From the NCBI GenBank assembly GCA_021790295.1, contig JAJYIC010000199.1, positions 1 through 5,357 of the forward strand: a DNA stretch of 5,357 bases, in the 5' to 3' direction. The translations under genes were made by a program, and so were the position numbers. Below are positions 1 to 5,357 of this stretch, one piece after another (within the stretch, counting starts at the first letter, position 1; every line of letters starts with the position of its first letter). This DNA comes from Pseudomonadota bacterium (GTDB taxonomy: Bacteria; Pseudomonadota; Alphaproteobacteria; ATCC43930; CGMCC-115725). The notes under the pieces were generated by a model, which did no database searches, was not told the DNA's origin, and saw only the letters and a program-made list of their open reading frames with translations.

Positions 1-1
1 C

Positions 2-130
2 GCCGCACGCCTCGCAGGCGTCGCCGCGCTTGCCCGATGGGGTGGCATCGCGCCTCCTACCGGATCGGGCAAAATCGCCGGCGTCGCGGCCATGACGATC
101 ACTCAGACAGGCTCCTTGATCCCCGCCTGA
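2..130 (+). CDS. Possible C-terminal end of an unidentified protein (5' partial)
   Basis: The second forward frame is open from the window edge to a TGA at 128-130, giving 42 codons that end in MTITQTGSLIPA. About three quarters of the codons end in C or G, as in the clear genes of this window. The amino acid mix (Gly, Ala, Val, Ile, Thr) is protein-like, whereas the overlapping first frame is an arginine-rich shadow. No motif identifies the family, and the start lies outside the window. It would converge with the minus-strand gene ending at 157, leaving 26 bases between the two stops. It could still be chance, because 42 open codons are not rare in GC-rich DNA. Confidence 0.35.
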   Translation, partial: AARLAGVAALARWGGIAPPTGSGKIAGVAAMTITQTGSLIPA

Positions 131-156
131 AAGCGGGTACGGGCGGCGCGTCTTTC

Positions 157-414
157 CTATTCTTCCGTCAGCGGGAGAAGGCCAAGCGCGGAGAGAGCGC
201 GCGAACGCGAGGCCGCCAGCCTGCGGTGCCTCTGTTCTTCGCGCAGAGCCGCGTATTGTTCGAGCGCCTCGCGGTCGGAGGGCGCGGGGCAGCCCTGCGT
301 CTCGGCGACGCAAGCGGTCGGACAGCGCGTCACTCCCTTTTCGACAACGTAGGTTTCGATTTTGACCCCACGATCGTCCCGGCGCAGGATTCTCCGTACT
401 CTCCTGCGAATCAT
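157..414 (-). CDS. Small hypothetical protein, 85 residues, Arg-rich N-terminus and three cysteines
   Basis: I do not recognise this protein. It starts at the ATG complementary to 412-414. The bases just upstream read GGGAAGGGTGGA, so a purine-rich Shine-Dalgarno-like stretch lies about four bases from the start. Residues 1-16 are very basic (MIRRRVRRILRRDDRG). A segment around VKIETYVVEKGVTRC follows, then three cysteines at 31, 35 and 42 (C-x3-C-x6-C). Residues 46-72 are charged and likely helical (REALEQYAALREEQRHRRL). No signal peptide or membrane segment is visible. Codons mostly end in G or C and the composition is balanced, unlike the opposite-strand frame, which favours a real gene. 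The cysteines might bind metal, but that is speculation. It is transcribed divergently from the BadI-like gene, so the region 415-724 may carry promoters for both. Confidence 0.5.
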   Translation of the reverse strand: MIRRRVRRILRRDDRGVKIETYVVEKGVTRCPTACVAETQGCPAPSDREALEQYAALREEQRHRRLAASRSRALSALGLLPLTEE

Positions 415-524
415 TCCACCCTTCCCGGCAACAAAGCCCGATAGAATTCTAAACAGCCGTTACCTAATTTATCCCCGAGGACTTTGCCATTACGGAGATA
501 CGTCAGGTTTCTAGAAGGAAAGAC

Positions 525-565
525 AGGATCTTTTCCGGCTCTTTCGAGCAAAGGATCTTCCCGGC
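525..565. repeat. Imperfect direct repeat, about 14 bp
   Basis: AGGATCTTTTCCGGC at 525-539 recurs as AGGATCTTCCCGGC at 552-565. The second copy differs by one missing T and one T-to-C change. The copies start 27 bases apart, between two and three helical turns. Two similar sites upstream of a gene can be a paired operator, but the sequence alone cannot separate that from coincidence. Confidence 0.4.
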
Positions 566-589
566 AAGCCTGGTTTGGGAACTGGGCGG

Positions 590-611
590 ATAAGCCTCGA
601 GGAAGGCTTAT
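590..611 (+). promoter_or_regulatory. Perfect 8-bp inverted repeat (leader hairpin)
   Basis: ATAAGCCT at 590-597 and AGGCTTAT at 604-611 are exact reverse complements around the six-base loop CGAGGA. No T-run follows on either strand, so it is not a standard intrinsic terminator. The loop and right arm contain GAGGAAGG, a Shine-Dalgarno-like string. The right arm ends inside an ATG (610-612) that opens a 16-codon ORF ending at TGA 658-660. If that ORF is translated, the hairpin would hide its start. The shorter palindrome CCTCGAGG (595-602) competes with this fold. Confidence 0.4.
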
Positions 612-676
612 GCATGTTCCCGAAAGATTCCCGGTTGCAGCCGCCGCCGAGGCTCTGTGATGCTCGCGCCCGTTCG

Positions 677-704
677 CAAGGCCCCATCGCCAAGGCCCCA
701 TCGT
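677..704. repeat. Tandem duplication, two 14-bp units
   Basis: CAAGGCCCCATCG occurs at 677-689 and again at 691-703. Each copy is followed by one base (C, then T), giving two adjacent 14-bp units that differ only at the last position. The array ends five bases before the AAGGAG ribosome binding site of the BadI-like gene, so it lies in the 5' untranslated leader. It looks like a recent slippage duplication or a tandem binding site. Confidence 0.75.
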
Positions 705-724
705 AACGAAGGAGTGCAAAAGCC

Positions 725-1510
725 ATGCCGTTCGAGGACATCCTTTACGAGAAGCGCGAGGGCATCGCGACCATCACCATCAACCGCCCTCAAGTCTTGA
801 ACGCGTTTCGCTCGCGGACCGTCGAAGAGATGATCCAAGCCTTCCGCGACGCCGAGGCGGATGACGAGATCGGGGTCATCGTCCTCACCGGGACGGGGCC
901 GCGCGCCTTCTCTTCCGGCGGGGACCAGGCGAAAAAGGAGGGTGGCTACGGCGGGCGCGGGTTGACCGGGATGCCGATCGAGGAATTGCACGACGCCATT
1001 CGCGATACCCGCAAGCCGGTGATCGCCAAGGTGCGCGGCTATGCGATCGGCGGCGGCAATGTTCTCGCGACCCTCTGCGACATGACGATCGCTTCCGAGA
1101 CCGCCGTTTTCGGCCAGGCCGGGCCGCGCGTCGGCTCCGTCGATCCCGGTTGGGGAACGGCCTATCTCGCCCGCGTCGTCGGCGAAAAAAAGGCGCGCGA
1201 GATCTGGTATCTGTGCCGCCGTTACAACGCGGCCGACGCGCTCGCCATGGGCCTTGTCAACAAGGTCGTCAAGGACGCCGAACTCGACGCCGAGGTCGAG
1301 GGCTGGTGCCGCGAGATCCTCGCTCTTTCCCCGACCGCGATCGCCATCGCCAAACGGTCCTTCAACGCCGACAGCGAAGGGATCCGCGGCATCGGCCACA
1401 GCGGCCAGGAGGCCCTCGCGCTTTACTATCAGAGCGCGGAATCGCACGAGGGCGTCGCCGCCTTCAACGAAAAGCGCAAGGCCGAGTTCCGCCGCCGCAG
1501 AGCGCCCTGA
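725..1510 (+). CDS. badI: BadI-like crotonase-fold hydrolase (2-ketocyclohexanecarboxyl-CoA hydrolase / MenB-related)
   Basis: This complete 261-residue protein belongs to the enoyl-CoA hydratase/isomerase (crotonase) superfamily. BadI opens the ring of 2-ketocyclohexanecarboxyl-CoA to pimelyl-CoA in anaerobic benzoate and cyclohexanecarboxylate degradation. Its relative MenB runs a comparable C-C bond chemistry in the closing direction during menaquinone synthesis. Visible features are the N-terminal FEDILYE and INRPQVLNAF (20-29), the oxyanion-hole strings SSGGDQ (63-68) and GYAIGGGN (105-112), and FGQAGPRVGSVDPGWG (129-144) with the conserved aspartate D140. The KKAREIWYLCRRYNA stretch is at 155-169 and the C-terminal EKRKAEF at 249-255. 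From memory, GGGN, the VDPG string and the IEELHDAIRD segment match R. palustris BadI better than MenB, which has a longer N-terminus, so I favour BadI; the exact substrate is unproven. The ATG at 725 has AAGGAG ten bases upstream (709-714). Length matches BadI. The product should be cytosolic. No other ring-degradation or menaquinone gene adjoins it. Confidence 0.8.
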   Translation: MPFEDILYEKREGIATITINRPQVLNAFRSRTVEEMIQAFRDAEADDEIGVIVLTGTGPRAFSSGGDQAKKEGGYGGRGLTGMPIEELHDAIRDTRKPVIAKVRGYAIGGGNVLATLCDMTIASETAVFGQAGPRVGSVDPGWGTAYLARVVGEKKAREIWYLCRRYNAADALAMGLVNKVVKDAELDAEVEGWCREILALSPTAIAIAKRSFNADSEGIRGIGHSGQEALALYYQSAESHEGVAAFNEKRKAEFRRRRAP

Positions 1511-1524
1511 ACCCGGCGCCGGCG

Positions 1525-1555
1525 AAGGGAAAGCGCCGCGCCGGCGGCTTCCCTT
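1525..1555 (+). terminator. Terminator-like hairpin after the BadI-like gene
   Basis: Bases 1525-1538 pair with 1542-1555 around the three-base loop CGC. Seven outer pairs (AAGGGAA with TTCCCTT) and five inner G-C pairs (CGCCG with CGGCG) flank a two-by-two mismatch. It starts 14 bases after the TGA at 1508-1510. Only a short TTT run spans the end of the stem (1554-1556), so a pure intrinsic terminator is not certain. Position and stability suggest transcript end or 3' protection, which would separate this gene from the pump operon. Confidence 0.55.
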
Positions 1556-1568
1556 TCCGCCGCGGGAC

Positions 1569-1595
1569 TTGACGGCGAACCGGCCATTCTCTACT
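1569..1595 (+). promoter_or_regulatory. Possible sigma-70-type promoter for the efflux operon
   Basis: TTGACG at 1569-1574 matches five of six bases of the -35 consensus. TCTACT at 1590-1595 matches four of six bases of the -10 consensus. The spacer of 15 bases is shorter than ideal. It lies just after the terminator-like hairpin and about 180 bases before the adaptor start, so a transcript from it would include the hairpin-rich leader. This is weak, pattern-only evidence. Confidence 0.3.
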
Positions 1596-1605
1596 TGCGC
1601 CCGTG

Positions 1606-1758
1606 ATGGCCTGGATCCGGCCTTGCGGCGAGAGGCGCCGCATAAGAATCGTCGCGGAGGCTTTTCCTCTTTTCGCCGGCAAGAGCCTTGCCGGAACGAA
1701 GGCCGGGAACACCGCCGCAGGCCTTTTCTCCGCGGCCTGCGGCGGCATTAGTGGATAA
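1606..1758 (+). CDS. Possible 50-residue leader ORF upstream of the efflux adaptor
   Basis: An ATG at 1606 (or the in-frame GTG at 1603) opens 50 codons ending at TAA 1756-1758. The peptide begins MAWIRPCGERRRIRIVAE and ends SAACGGISG, and about 70% of its codons end in G or C. The TAA overlaps the AAGGGGA ribosome binding site of the adaptor, an arrangement seen with leader peptides and translational coupling. Against it, no Shine-Dalgarno sequence precedes the start, the peptide resembles nothing I know, and three inverted repeats inside it constrain its composition. It could be a chance frame. Confidence 0.22.
   Translation: MAWIRPCGERRRIRIVAEAFPLFAGKSLAGTKAGNTAAGLFSAACGGISG
1625..1641 (+). 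promoter_or_regulatory. Leader hairpin 1 of the efflux operon (6 bp)
   Basis: GCGGCG at 1625-1630 pairs exactly with CGCCGC at 1636-1641 around the loop AGAGG. All six pairs are G-C. Alone it could be chance in GC-rich DNA; it is listed because two longer perfect hairpins follow within about 100 bases. Confidence 0.35.
1676..1694 (+). promoter_or_regulatory. Leader hairpin 2 of the efflux operon (8 bp, 3-base loop)
   Basis: CCGGCAAG at 1676-1683 pairs exactly with CTTGCCGG at 1687-1694 around the tight loop AGC. As DNA it is a near-continuous 19-bp dyad that could also be a repressor operator. No T-run follows, so termination is unlikely. It lies within the proposed leader transcript. Confidence 0.5.
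1712..1745 (+). promoter_or_regulatory. Leader hairpin 3 of the efflux operon (12 bp perfect stem)
   Basis: CCGCCGCAGGCC at 1712-1723 is the exact reverse complement of GGCCTGCGGCGG at 1734-1745, around the ten-base loop TTTTCTCCGC. This is the strongest inverted repeat in the window. It ends 11 bases before the AAGGGGA ribosome binding site (1757-1763) of the adaptor. No T-run follows. It could be an RNA structure affecting ribosome access or message stability, a terminator left from upstream transcription, or a DNA operator. Confidence 0.65.
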
Positions 1759-1763
1759 GGGGA
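1757..1763 (+). promoter_or_regulatory. Ribosome binding site that sets the adaptor start
   Basis: AAGGGGA lies eight bases before the ATG at 1772. The frame remains open further upstream to a TTG at 1688 and includes a GTG at 1751. Those starts would put hairpin 3 or this site inside the coding sequence and lack their own ribosome binding site, so ATG 1772 is preferred. Confidence 0.7.
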
Positions 1764-1771
1764 CGGGCGTT

Positions 1772-2995
1772 ATGGATGGAGAGGCAGGCCGCGAAAGCGG
1801 GCTCGCGGCAGGGGAAGCAACGCGCGAGGCGCGAAGCGCCGGCGCAAACCCCGCGCCGCCGCGCCCGAAGACGCTTTTGTGGCTGGGCGTGACGGCGCTC
1901 CTCCTCGCCCTCGTTCTCGCTTCCCTTTACGGCTTCAACCGCTTCCGCGAAAACGCGACCGCCGCCTATTTTGCCCATGCAAAACCGCTGCCGGCTGCGA
2001 TCAACGCCGTCGTCGCAAAACGCGAAAGCGTCCCCCGCTCCGCCGCCGGGATCGGTTCGCTCGAAGCCGCGCATCAGGTCATGGTCACGCCCGAAGTCGG
2101 CGGGAGGGTCGAGAAAATCCTCTTCCAGTCCGGGGCGAAGGTCACAAAAGGCGCGCTTCTGGTGCAGCTCAACGATGCGCCCGAACGCGCCGATCTCGCC
2201 AATTTCAAGGCGGAGGCTCGCCTCGCCGTGATCACTTTGGCGCGCTCGCGCCATCTGGTCGGGCGCGGTTTCACCCCGCAGCAGACCTTTGACCAGAACC
2301 GGGCGGCGCTCGAAGAGGCGAAGGCGGAAATAGAGAAAACCAAGGCGCTCATCGCGCAAAAGGCGATCCGGGCGCCCTTTTCCGGCGAACTCGGCATACG
2401 GAGGATCGATCTCGGCCAATATCTTTCCCCCGGAGAGGCGATCGTCACCTTGACCGATCTCAAGACCCTTTACGTCGATTTCAGCCTGCCGTCGCTCCGC
2501 CGCTCCGAGATCGCGGTCGGGGAGCCGGTCGTCGTCACCGCAGACGCCTTTAGGGGCCGCCTTTTCCACGCCAAGATCACGACGATAGAGCCGCAGATCA
2601 GCCCTGCGACGCGGACCATCGACCTCAGGGCGAGAATGCCGAACCCCGGCGGGGTTTTGCTTCCCGGCATGTTTGTCAATGCCGCGGTCCTTTTGCCTGC
2701 GCGCCCGGATACCGTGGTCCTGCCGCAAACCGCGGTGACCTACACCCTTTACGGCGACAGCGTCTATGTGCTGAGGAAATCCGCCGGGGATGCCGACGCC
2801 AATCCGGTCTGGAAGGCGATCCGCACTCCGGTCAAAACCGGCAGAGAATGGGGCGGCAAGGTGGCGATCCTGTCCGGGCTCAAAGGGGGCGAAAGGGTGG
2901 TCGCCGCCGGCCAGATAAAGCTTCACGACGGCTCCTTCGTCGTCATCGCCGCCCAGCCTCCGCCGCAGCCTCCCGCCCACCCGACGCTCCACTAG
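1772..2995 (+). CDS. RND efflux pump periplasmic adaptor subunit (HlyD/AcrA family)
   Basis: This 407-residue membrane fusion protein would link an inner-membrane RND permease to an outer-membrane channel. Residues 1-33 are a hydrophilic, Pro/Ala-rich cytoplasmic tail. Residues 34-55 (TLLWLGVTALLLALVLASL) are a single membrane anchor; there is no lipobox cysteine, so it is not a lipoprotein like AcrA. The two half-lipoyl motifs are at about 103-135 (VGGRVEKILFQSG) and 197-230 (IRAPFSGELGIRRIDLGQYL). Between them is an alpha-hairpin of about 61 residues with the channel-docking tip GRGFTPQQTFDQ (164-175). The beta-barrel and membrane-proximal domains follow, with SPATRTIDLRARMPNP (277-292) and LLPGMFVNAAV (296-306). 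The tail is proline-rich (QPPPQPPAHP). The length is normal for the family. The permease gene follows after 42 bases, which indicates an operon. The exported substrate cannot be told. Confidence 0.93.
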   Translation: MDGEAGRESGLAAGEATREARSAGANPAPPRPKTLLWLGVTALLLALVLASLYGFNRFRENATAAYFAHAKPLPAAINAVVAKRESVPRSAAGIGSLEAAHQVMVTPEVGGRVEKILFQSGAKVTKGALLVQLNDAPERADLANFKAEARLAVITLARSRHLVGRGFTPQQTFDQNRAALEEAKAEIEKTKALIAQKAIRAPFSGELGIRRIDLGQYLSPGEAIVTLTDLKTLYVDFSLPSLRRSEIAVGEPVVVTADAFRGRLFHAKITTIEPQISPATRTIDLRARMPNPGGVLLPGMFVNAAVLLPARPDTVVLPQTAVTYTLYGDSVYVLRKSAGDADANPVWKAIRTPVKTGREWGGKVAILSGLKGGERVVAAGQIKLHDGSFVVIAAQPPPQPPAHPTLH

Positions 2996-3037
2996 GGTGC
3001 GGCAGGTTCCATTCCCGCCTTGAAGCAAAAGTGAGCG

Positions 3038-5357
3038 ATGTCCTTTACCGATCTTTTCATCCGCCGCCCGGTGCTCTCGCTCGTCGTCAGCCTGCTCATT
3101 TTACTCATCGGCCTCAAGGCGCTTTTGGGCCTGCCGATACGCCAATATCCGAAGATGTCGAATACGACGATCACGGTGACGACGCTTTATCCGGGCGCTT
3201 CGCCGCGGTTGATGCAGGGCTTTATCACGACGCCGATCGAACAGGCGGTGGCGACGGCCGAAGGCATCGATTACCTGACCTCCGCCTCGGTCCAGGGGAA
3301 TAGCACCATCACCGCCTATATCCGGCTCAATTACGATCCGAGCAAGGCTCTGACCGAAGTGATGGCCAAGGTGCAGCAGGTCAAATACCTGCTGCCTACG
3401 GGCGCGGAGGACCCGATCATCACCAAGGCCACGGGCCAGACGACCGACGTCATGTACATCGGCTTTTCGAGCAAAGAGCTGTCCCGCGCGGCGATCTCGG
3501 ATTACCTGACGCGGGTGGTCCAGCCTCTCATCGATACCGTGCCCGATGTCGCCGAAGCCGAAATTCTGGGCGGGCAAAGCTTTGCCATGAGGATCTGGCT
3601 CGACCCGGCGCGGATGGCGGCGCGCGGGATTACCGCGGACGAGGTGGCCGCGGCGATCCGCGCCAACAACTACCAATCGGCGCCCGGCCAGGCCAAAGGC
3701 TATTTCACCATCTCCAATATCGACACCAATACCGGCCTCGACAGCGTCCGCCAATTCAAACGCATGGTGGTCAAGGCCGAGGGCGGGGCGGTAGTCCGGC
3801 TCGAAGACATCGCCCGCATCCGCTTGAGCGCGCAGAGCTGGACCTCGGACGTGATGATGAACGGCAGGCACGCCGTCTTTGTCGGCATCCAGGTGTCGCC
3901 GACCGGGAATCCTTTGACCCTCGTCAAAGGCGTGCGCGCCCTTTTGCCGCAAATCGCGCGCAGCCTGCCGCCTTCAGTCAAAATGCGGGTCGCCTACGAC
4001 GCGACCAAATTCATCACCGCCTCGATCGGCGAGGTCGAGAATACCCTCCTCTCCGCCGCCCTCATCGTCATCGCCGTCATCTTCCTTTTTCTCGGCAGCT
4101 TCCGTTCGGTCGTCATCCCGATCGTCACCATCCCTCTCTCCCTGACCGGGGCCGGGATCATCATGGCGGCGCTTGGTTTCAGCCTCAATCTTCTGACCCT
4201 TCTGGCGATGGTCCTGGCGATCGGCCTTGTCGTCGACGACGCCATCGTCGTCGTCGAAAACACCCATCGCCACATCGAGGAAGGCCGCACCCCGGTACAG
4301 GCGGCGCTCATCGGCGCCCGCGAGATCGCAAGCCCCGTCATCTCGATGACCCTGACGCTTGCCGCCGTCTACGCCCCGATCGGTTTTCTCGGCGGGGTGA
4401 CGGGCGCGCTTTTCCGCGAATTCGCCTTCACCCTTGCGGGCGCCGTCATCATCTCCGGCGTCGTCGCCGTGACGCTGTCGCCGATGATGTGCTCGCTCCT
4501 CCTCGCCGGGCAGCGTTCGGAAGGGCGGTTTGCGCGGGCGATCGAGCGCGGCTTTTCGCGGCTTGCGTCAGCCTATGGGCGGCGTCTCGAACGCTCTCTC
4601 GATTACCGCCCGGTGACGGCTCTCTTTGCCGCCGCGGTCGTCGTCGCCCTCGTCTTCATGTATATCAACAGCAAGAAAGAGCTCGCGCCGCAAGAGGACC
4701 AGGGCGTCCTTTTCGCCCTGACGAAAGCGCCGCAATACGCCAATCTCGATTACATGAACGCCTACGGCCACGAGCTCGACAAGGCGTTCCGCTCCTTTCC
4801 CGAAACCGATCTGACCTTTGTCGTCAACGGCCGTTTCGGGCCGAACCAGGGGATTGCCGGGATGATCCTCAAGCCCTGGAACGAAAGGCGGAAAAGCGCC
4901 CAGCAACTGCAGCCTCTGGTCCAGGGAAAGGTGAACGCCGTCGCCGGGATGAGCGCCTTTGCCTTCTCTCTTCCGCCCCTTCCGGCTTCGATCGGCGGCT
5001 TGCCGGTGCAGATGGTGATCTACGGCACCGCAGGCTACCGCAAGATTTACGCCGAGATGCAACAGATCAAAGACGCGGCGCGCAAAAGCGGCCTTTTCAT
5101 CGCCGTCGACAGCGATCTCGCTTTCGACCAGCCGACCGTCCGCATCAAGATCGACCGCGCCAAGGCGAACGCCCTCGGCATCACCATGCAATCGATCGGC
5201 GATACCCTGGCGCTTCTGGTCGGCGAGAATTACGTCAACCGCTTCAACCTTAAAGGCCGTTCTTACGAGGTCATCCCGCAAGTGCCGCGCAGCGATCGCC
5301 TCAACGCCGAGGCCTTGACGCATTATTACGTCAATTCCGCCGCCGGCCGGCCCGTGC
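3038..5357 (+). CDS. RND multidrug efflux permease, HAE1/AcrB type (3' partial)
   Basis: The first 773 codons of a proton-driven inner-membrane exporter run unbroken to the window edge; family members are about 1030-1050 residues, so roughly a quarter is missing. The ATG at 3038 is fixed by an in-frame TGA at 3032-3034. The ribosome binding site is weak, so translation may depend on coupling to the adaptor. TM1 is at about 11-31, after the typical FIRRPVLSL. The first periplasmic porter domain (about 32-330) contains TLYPGASP and TPIEQAV. TM2-TM4 lie near 335-405. TM4 has GLVVDDAIVVVEN with D400 and D401, matching the AcrB proton-relay pair D407/D408. TM5-TM6 lie near 433-485, ending LSPMMCSLLL, and TM7 near 526-546. 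The second porter domain begins after that. The TM10-TM12 relay residues lie beyond the window. The switch-loop region (597-607) appears shorter than in AcrB. Substrates are unknown. Confidence 0.95.
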   Translation, partial: MSFTDLFIRRPVLSLVVSLLILLIGLKALLGLPIRQYPKMSNTTITVTTLYPGASPRLMQGFITTPIEQAVATAEGIDYLTSASVQGNSTITAYIRLNYDPSKALTEVMAKVQQVKYLLPTGAEDPIITKATGQTTDVMYIGFSSKELSRAAISDYLTRVVQPLIDTVPDVAEAEILGGQSFAMRIWLDPARMAARGITADEVAAAIRANNYQSAPGQAKGYFTISNIDTNTGLDSVRQFKRMVVKAEGGAVVRLEDIARIRLSAQSWTSDVMMNGRHAVFVGIQVSPTGNPLTLVKGVRALLPQIARSLPPSVKMRVAYDATKFITASIGEVENTLLSAALIVIAVIFLFLGSFRSVVIPIVTIPLSLTGAGIIMAALGFSLNLLTLLAMVLAIGLVVDDAIVVVENTHRHIEEGRTPVQAALIGAREIASPVISMTLTLAAVYAPIGFLGGVTGALFREFAFTLAGAVIISGVVAVTLSPMMCSLLLAGQRSEGRFARAIERGFSRLASAYGRRLERSLDYRPVTALFAAAVVVALVFMYINSKKELAPQEDQGVLFALTKAPQYANLDYMNAYGHELDKAFRSFPETDLTFVVNGRFGPNQGIAGMILKPWNERRKSAQQLQPLVQGKVNAVAGMSAFAFSLPPLPASIGGLPVQMVIYGTAGYRKIYAEMQQIKDAARKSGLFIAVDSDLAFDQPTVRIKIDRAKANALGITMQSIGDTLALLVGENYVNRFNLKGRSYEVIPQVPRSDRLNAEALTHYYVNSAAGRPV

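Larger units (their letters stand above)
415..724. other. Intergenic region between divergent genes
   Basis: This 310-base stretch has no convincing gene. Bases 440-540 are clearly more AT-rich than the surroundings. They contain the 10-bp palindrome TAGAATTCTA at 442-451, whose minus-strand half TAGAAT resembles a -10 element for the gene at 157-414. No good -35 element lies 16-18 bases from it. Further right are an imperfect direct repeat (525-565), a perfect hairpin (590-611) and a tandem duplication (677-704). The ribosome binding site AAGGAG is at 709-714. I could not assign a confident plus-strand promoter for the BadI-like gene. Short minus-strand frames crossing this region look like noise. 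Confidence 0.6.

Noticed and set aside
122..137. CCCGC and GCGGG inverted repeat overlapping the stop codon at 128-130
   Set aside because: Only five base pairs and no T-run; too weak to call a terminator in GC-rich DNA.
37..444. A 135-codon plus-strand frame in the left part of the window
   Set aside because: Its product is an arginine/serine-rich mix typical of an off-frame reading. The second forward frame (to 130) and the minus-strand frame (157-414) have more gene-like codon use.
608..1447. A 279-codon open frame on the minus strand, longer than the BadI-like gene it overlaps
   Set aside because: It is antisense to a protein with clear crotonase motifs. In GC-rich genes with C/G-ending codons the opposite strand often stays open. 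Its product is rich in Asp, Gly, Arg and Ala and has no recognisable motif.
1688..1771. An N-terminal extension of the adaptor from TTG 1688 or GTG 1751
   Set aside because: Neither start has a ribosome binding site, and the extension from TTG would code through the 12-bp hairpin. ATG 1772 has AAGGGGA at good spacing.
1748..3028. A 426-codon open frame on the minus strand across the adaptor gene
   Set aside because: It mirrors the adaptor gene and shows no family motif; the plus-strand frame has the full adaptor domain order.
3101..3952. Long minus-strand frames across the permease gene (also 4568-5323)
   Set aside because: They are antisense shadows of an unmistakable RND permease frame.
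1..5357. CRISPR arrays, tRNA or rRNA genes, insertion sequences, attachment sites
   Set aside because: No regularly spaced repeats, no cloverleaf or rRNA-like stretches, no transposase or integrase motif and no terminal inverted repeats with target duplications were seen on either strand by eye.

Overview
The window is GC-rich bacterial DNA whose genes favour C or G at third codon positions. The products fit a Gram-negative proteobacterium: an RND efflux pump implies an outer membrane. The closest match I can recall for the acyl-CoA enzyme is Rhodopseudomonas palustris BadI. An alphaproteobacterium of the Hyphomicrobiales type is therefore the best guess, but this is inference; there is no rRNA or other marker to settle it.

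Layout, left to right. (1) Bases 2-130 look like the last codons of a plus-strand gene that begins before the window. (2) Bases 157-414 (minus strand) hold a plausible 85-residue hypothetical gene. (3) Bases 415-724 are an intergenic stretch with an AT-rich patch, a perfect 8-bp hairpin, a 14-bp tandem duplication and the ribosome binding site of the next gene. (4) Bases 725-1510 encode a complete crotonase-fold enzyme resembling BadI (2-ketocyclohexanecarboxyl-CoA hydrolase) and the related MenB. A terminator-like hairpin follows it. (5) Bases 1556-1771 form a leader with a possible promoter, three perfect inverted repeats and a 50-codon ORF whose stop codon touches the next ribosome binding site. 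(6) Bases 1772-2995 encode the periplasmic adaptor (HlyD/AcrA family) of an RND efflux pump. (7) From 3038 to the window edge runs the first 773 codons of the inner-membrane RND permease (HAE1/AcrB type). It is open at the right end and includes the paired proton-relay aspartates of TM4.

The adaptor and permease are 42 bases apart and almost certainly form an operon for a tripartite proton-driven exporter. No outer-membrane factor and no regulator gene are visible. The BadI-like gene appears to be a separate unit: a terminator-like hairpin and about 260 bases lie between it and the pump, and no other ring-degradation gene is in view.

The protein-coding content is ordinary, and I see no clear undescribed system. 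The items most worth a second look are the structured leader of the pump operon with its short ORF, the isolated BadI-like enzyme, and the shortened loop in the permease drug-binding region.
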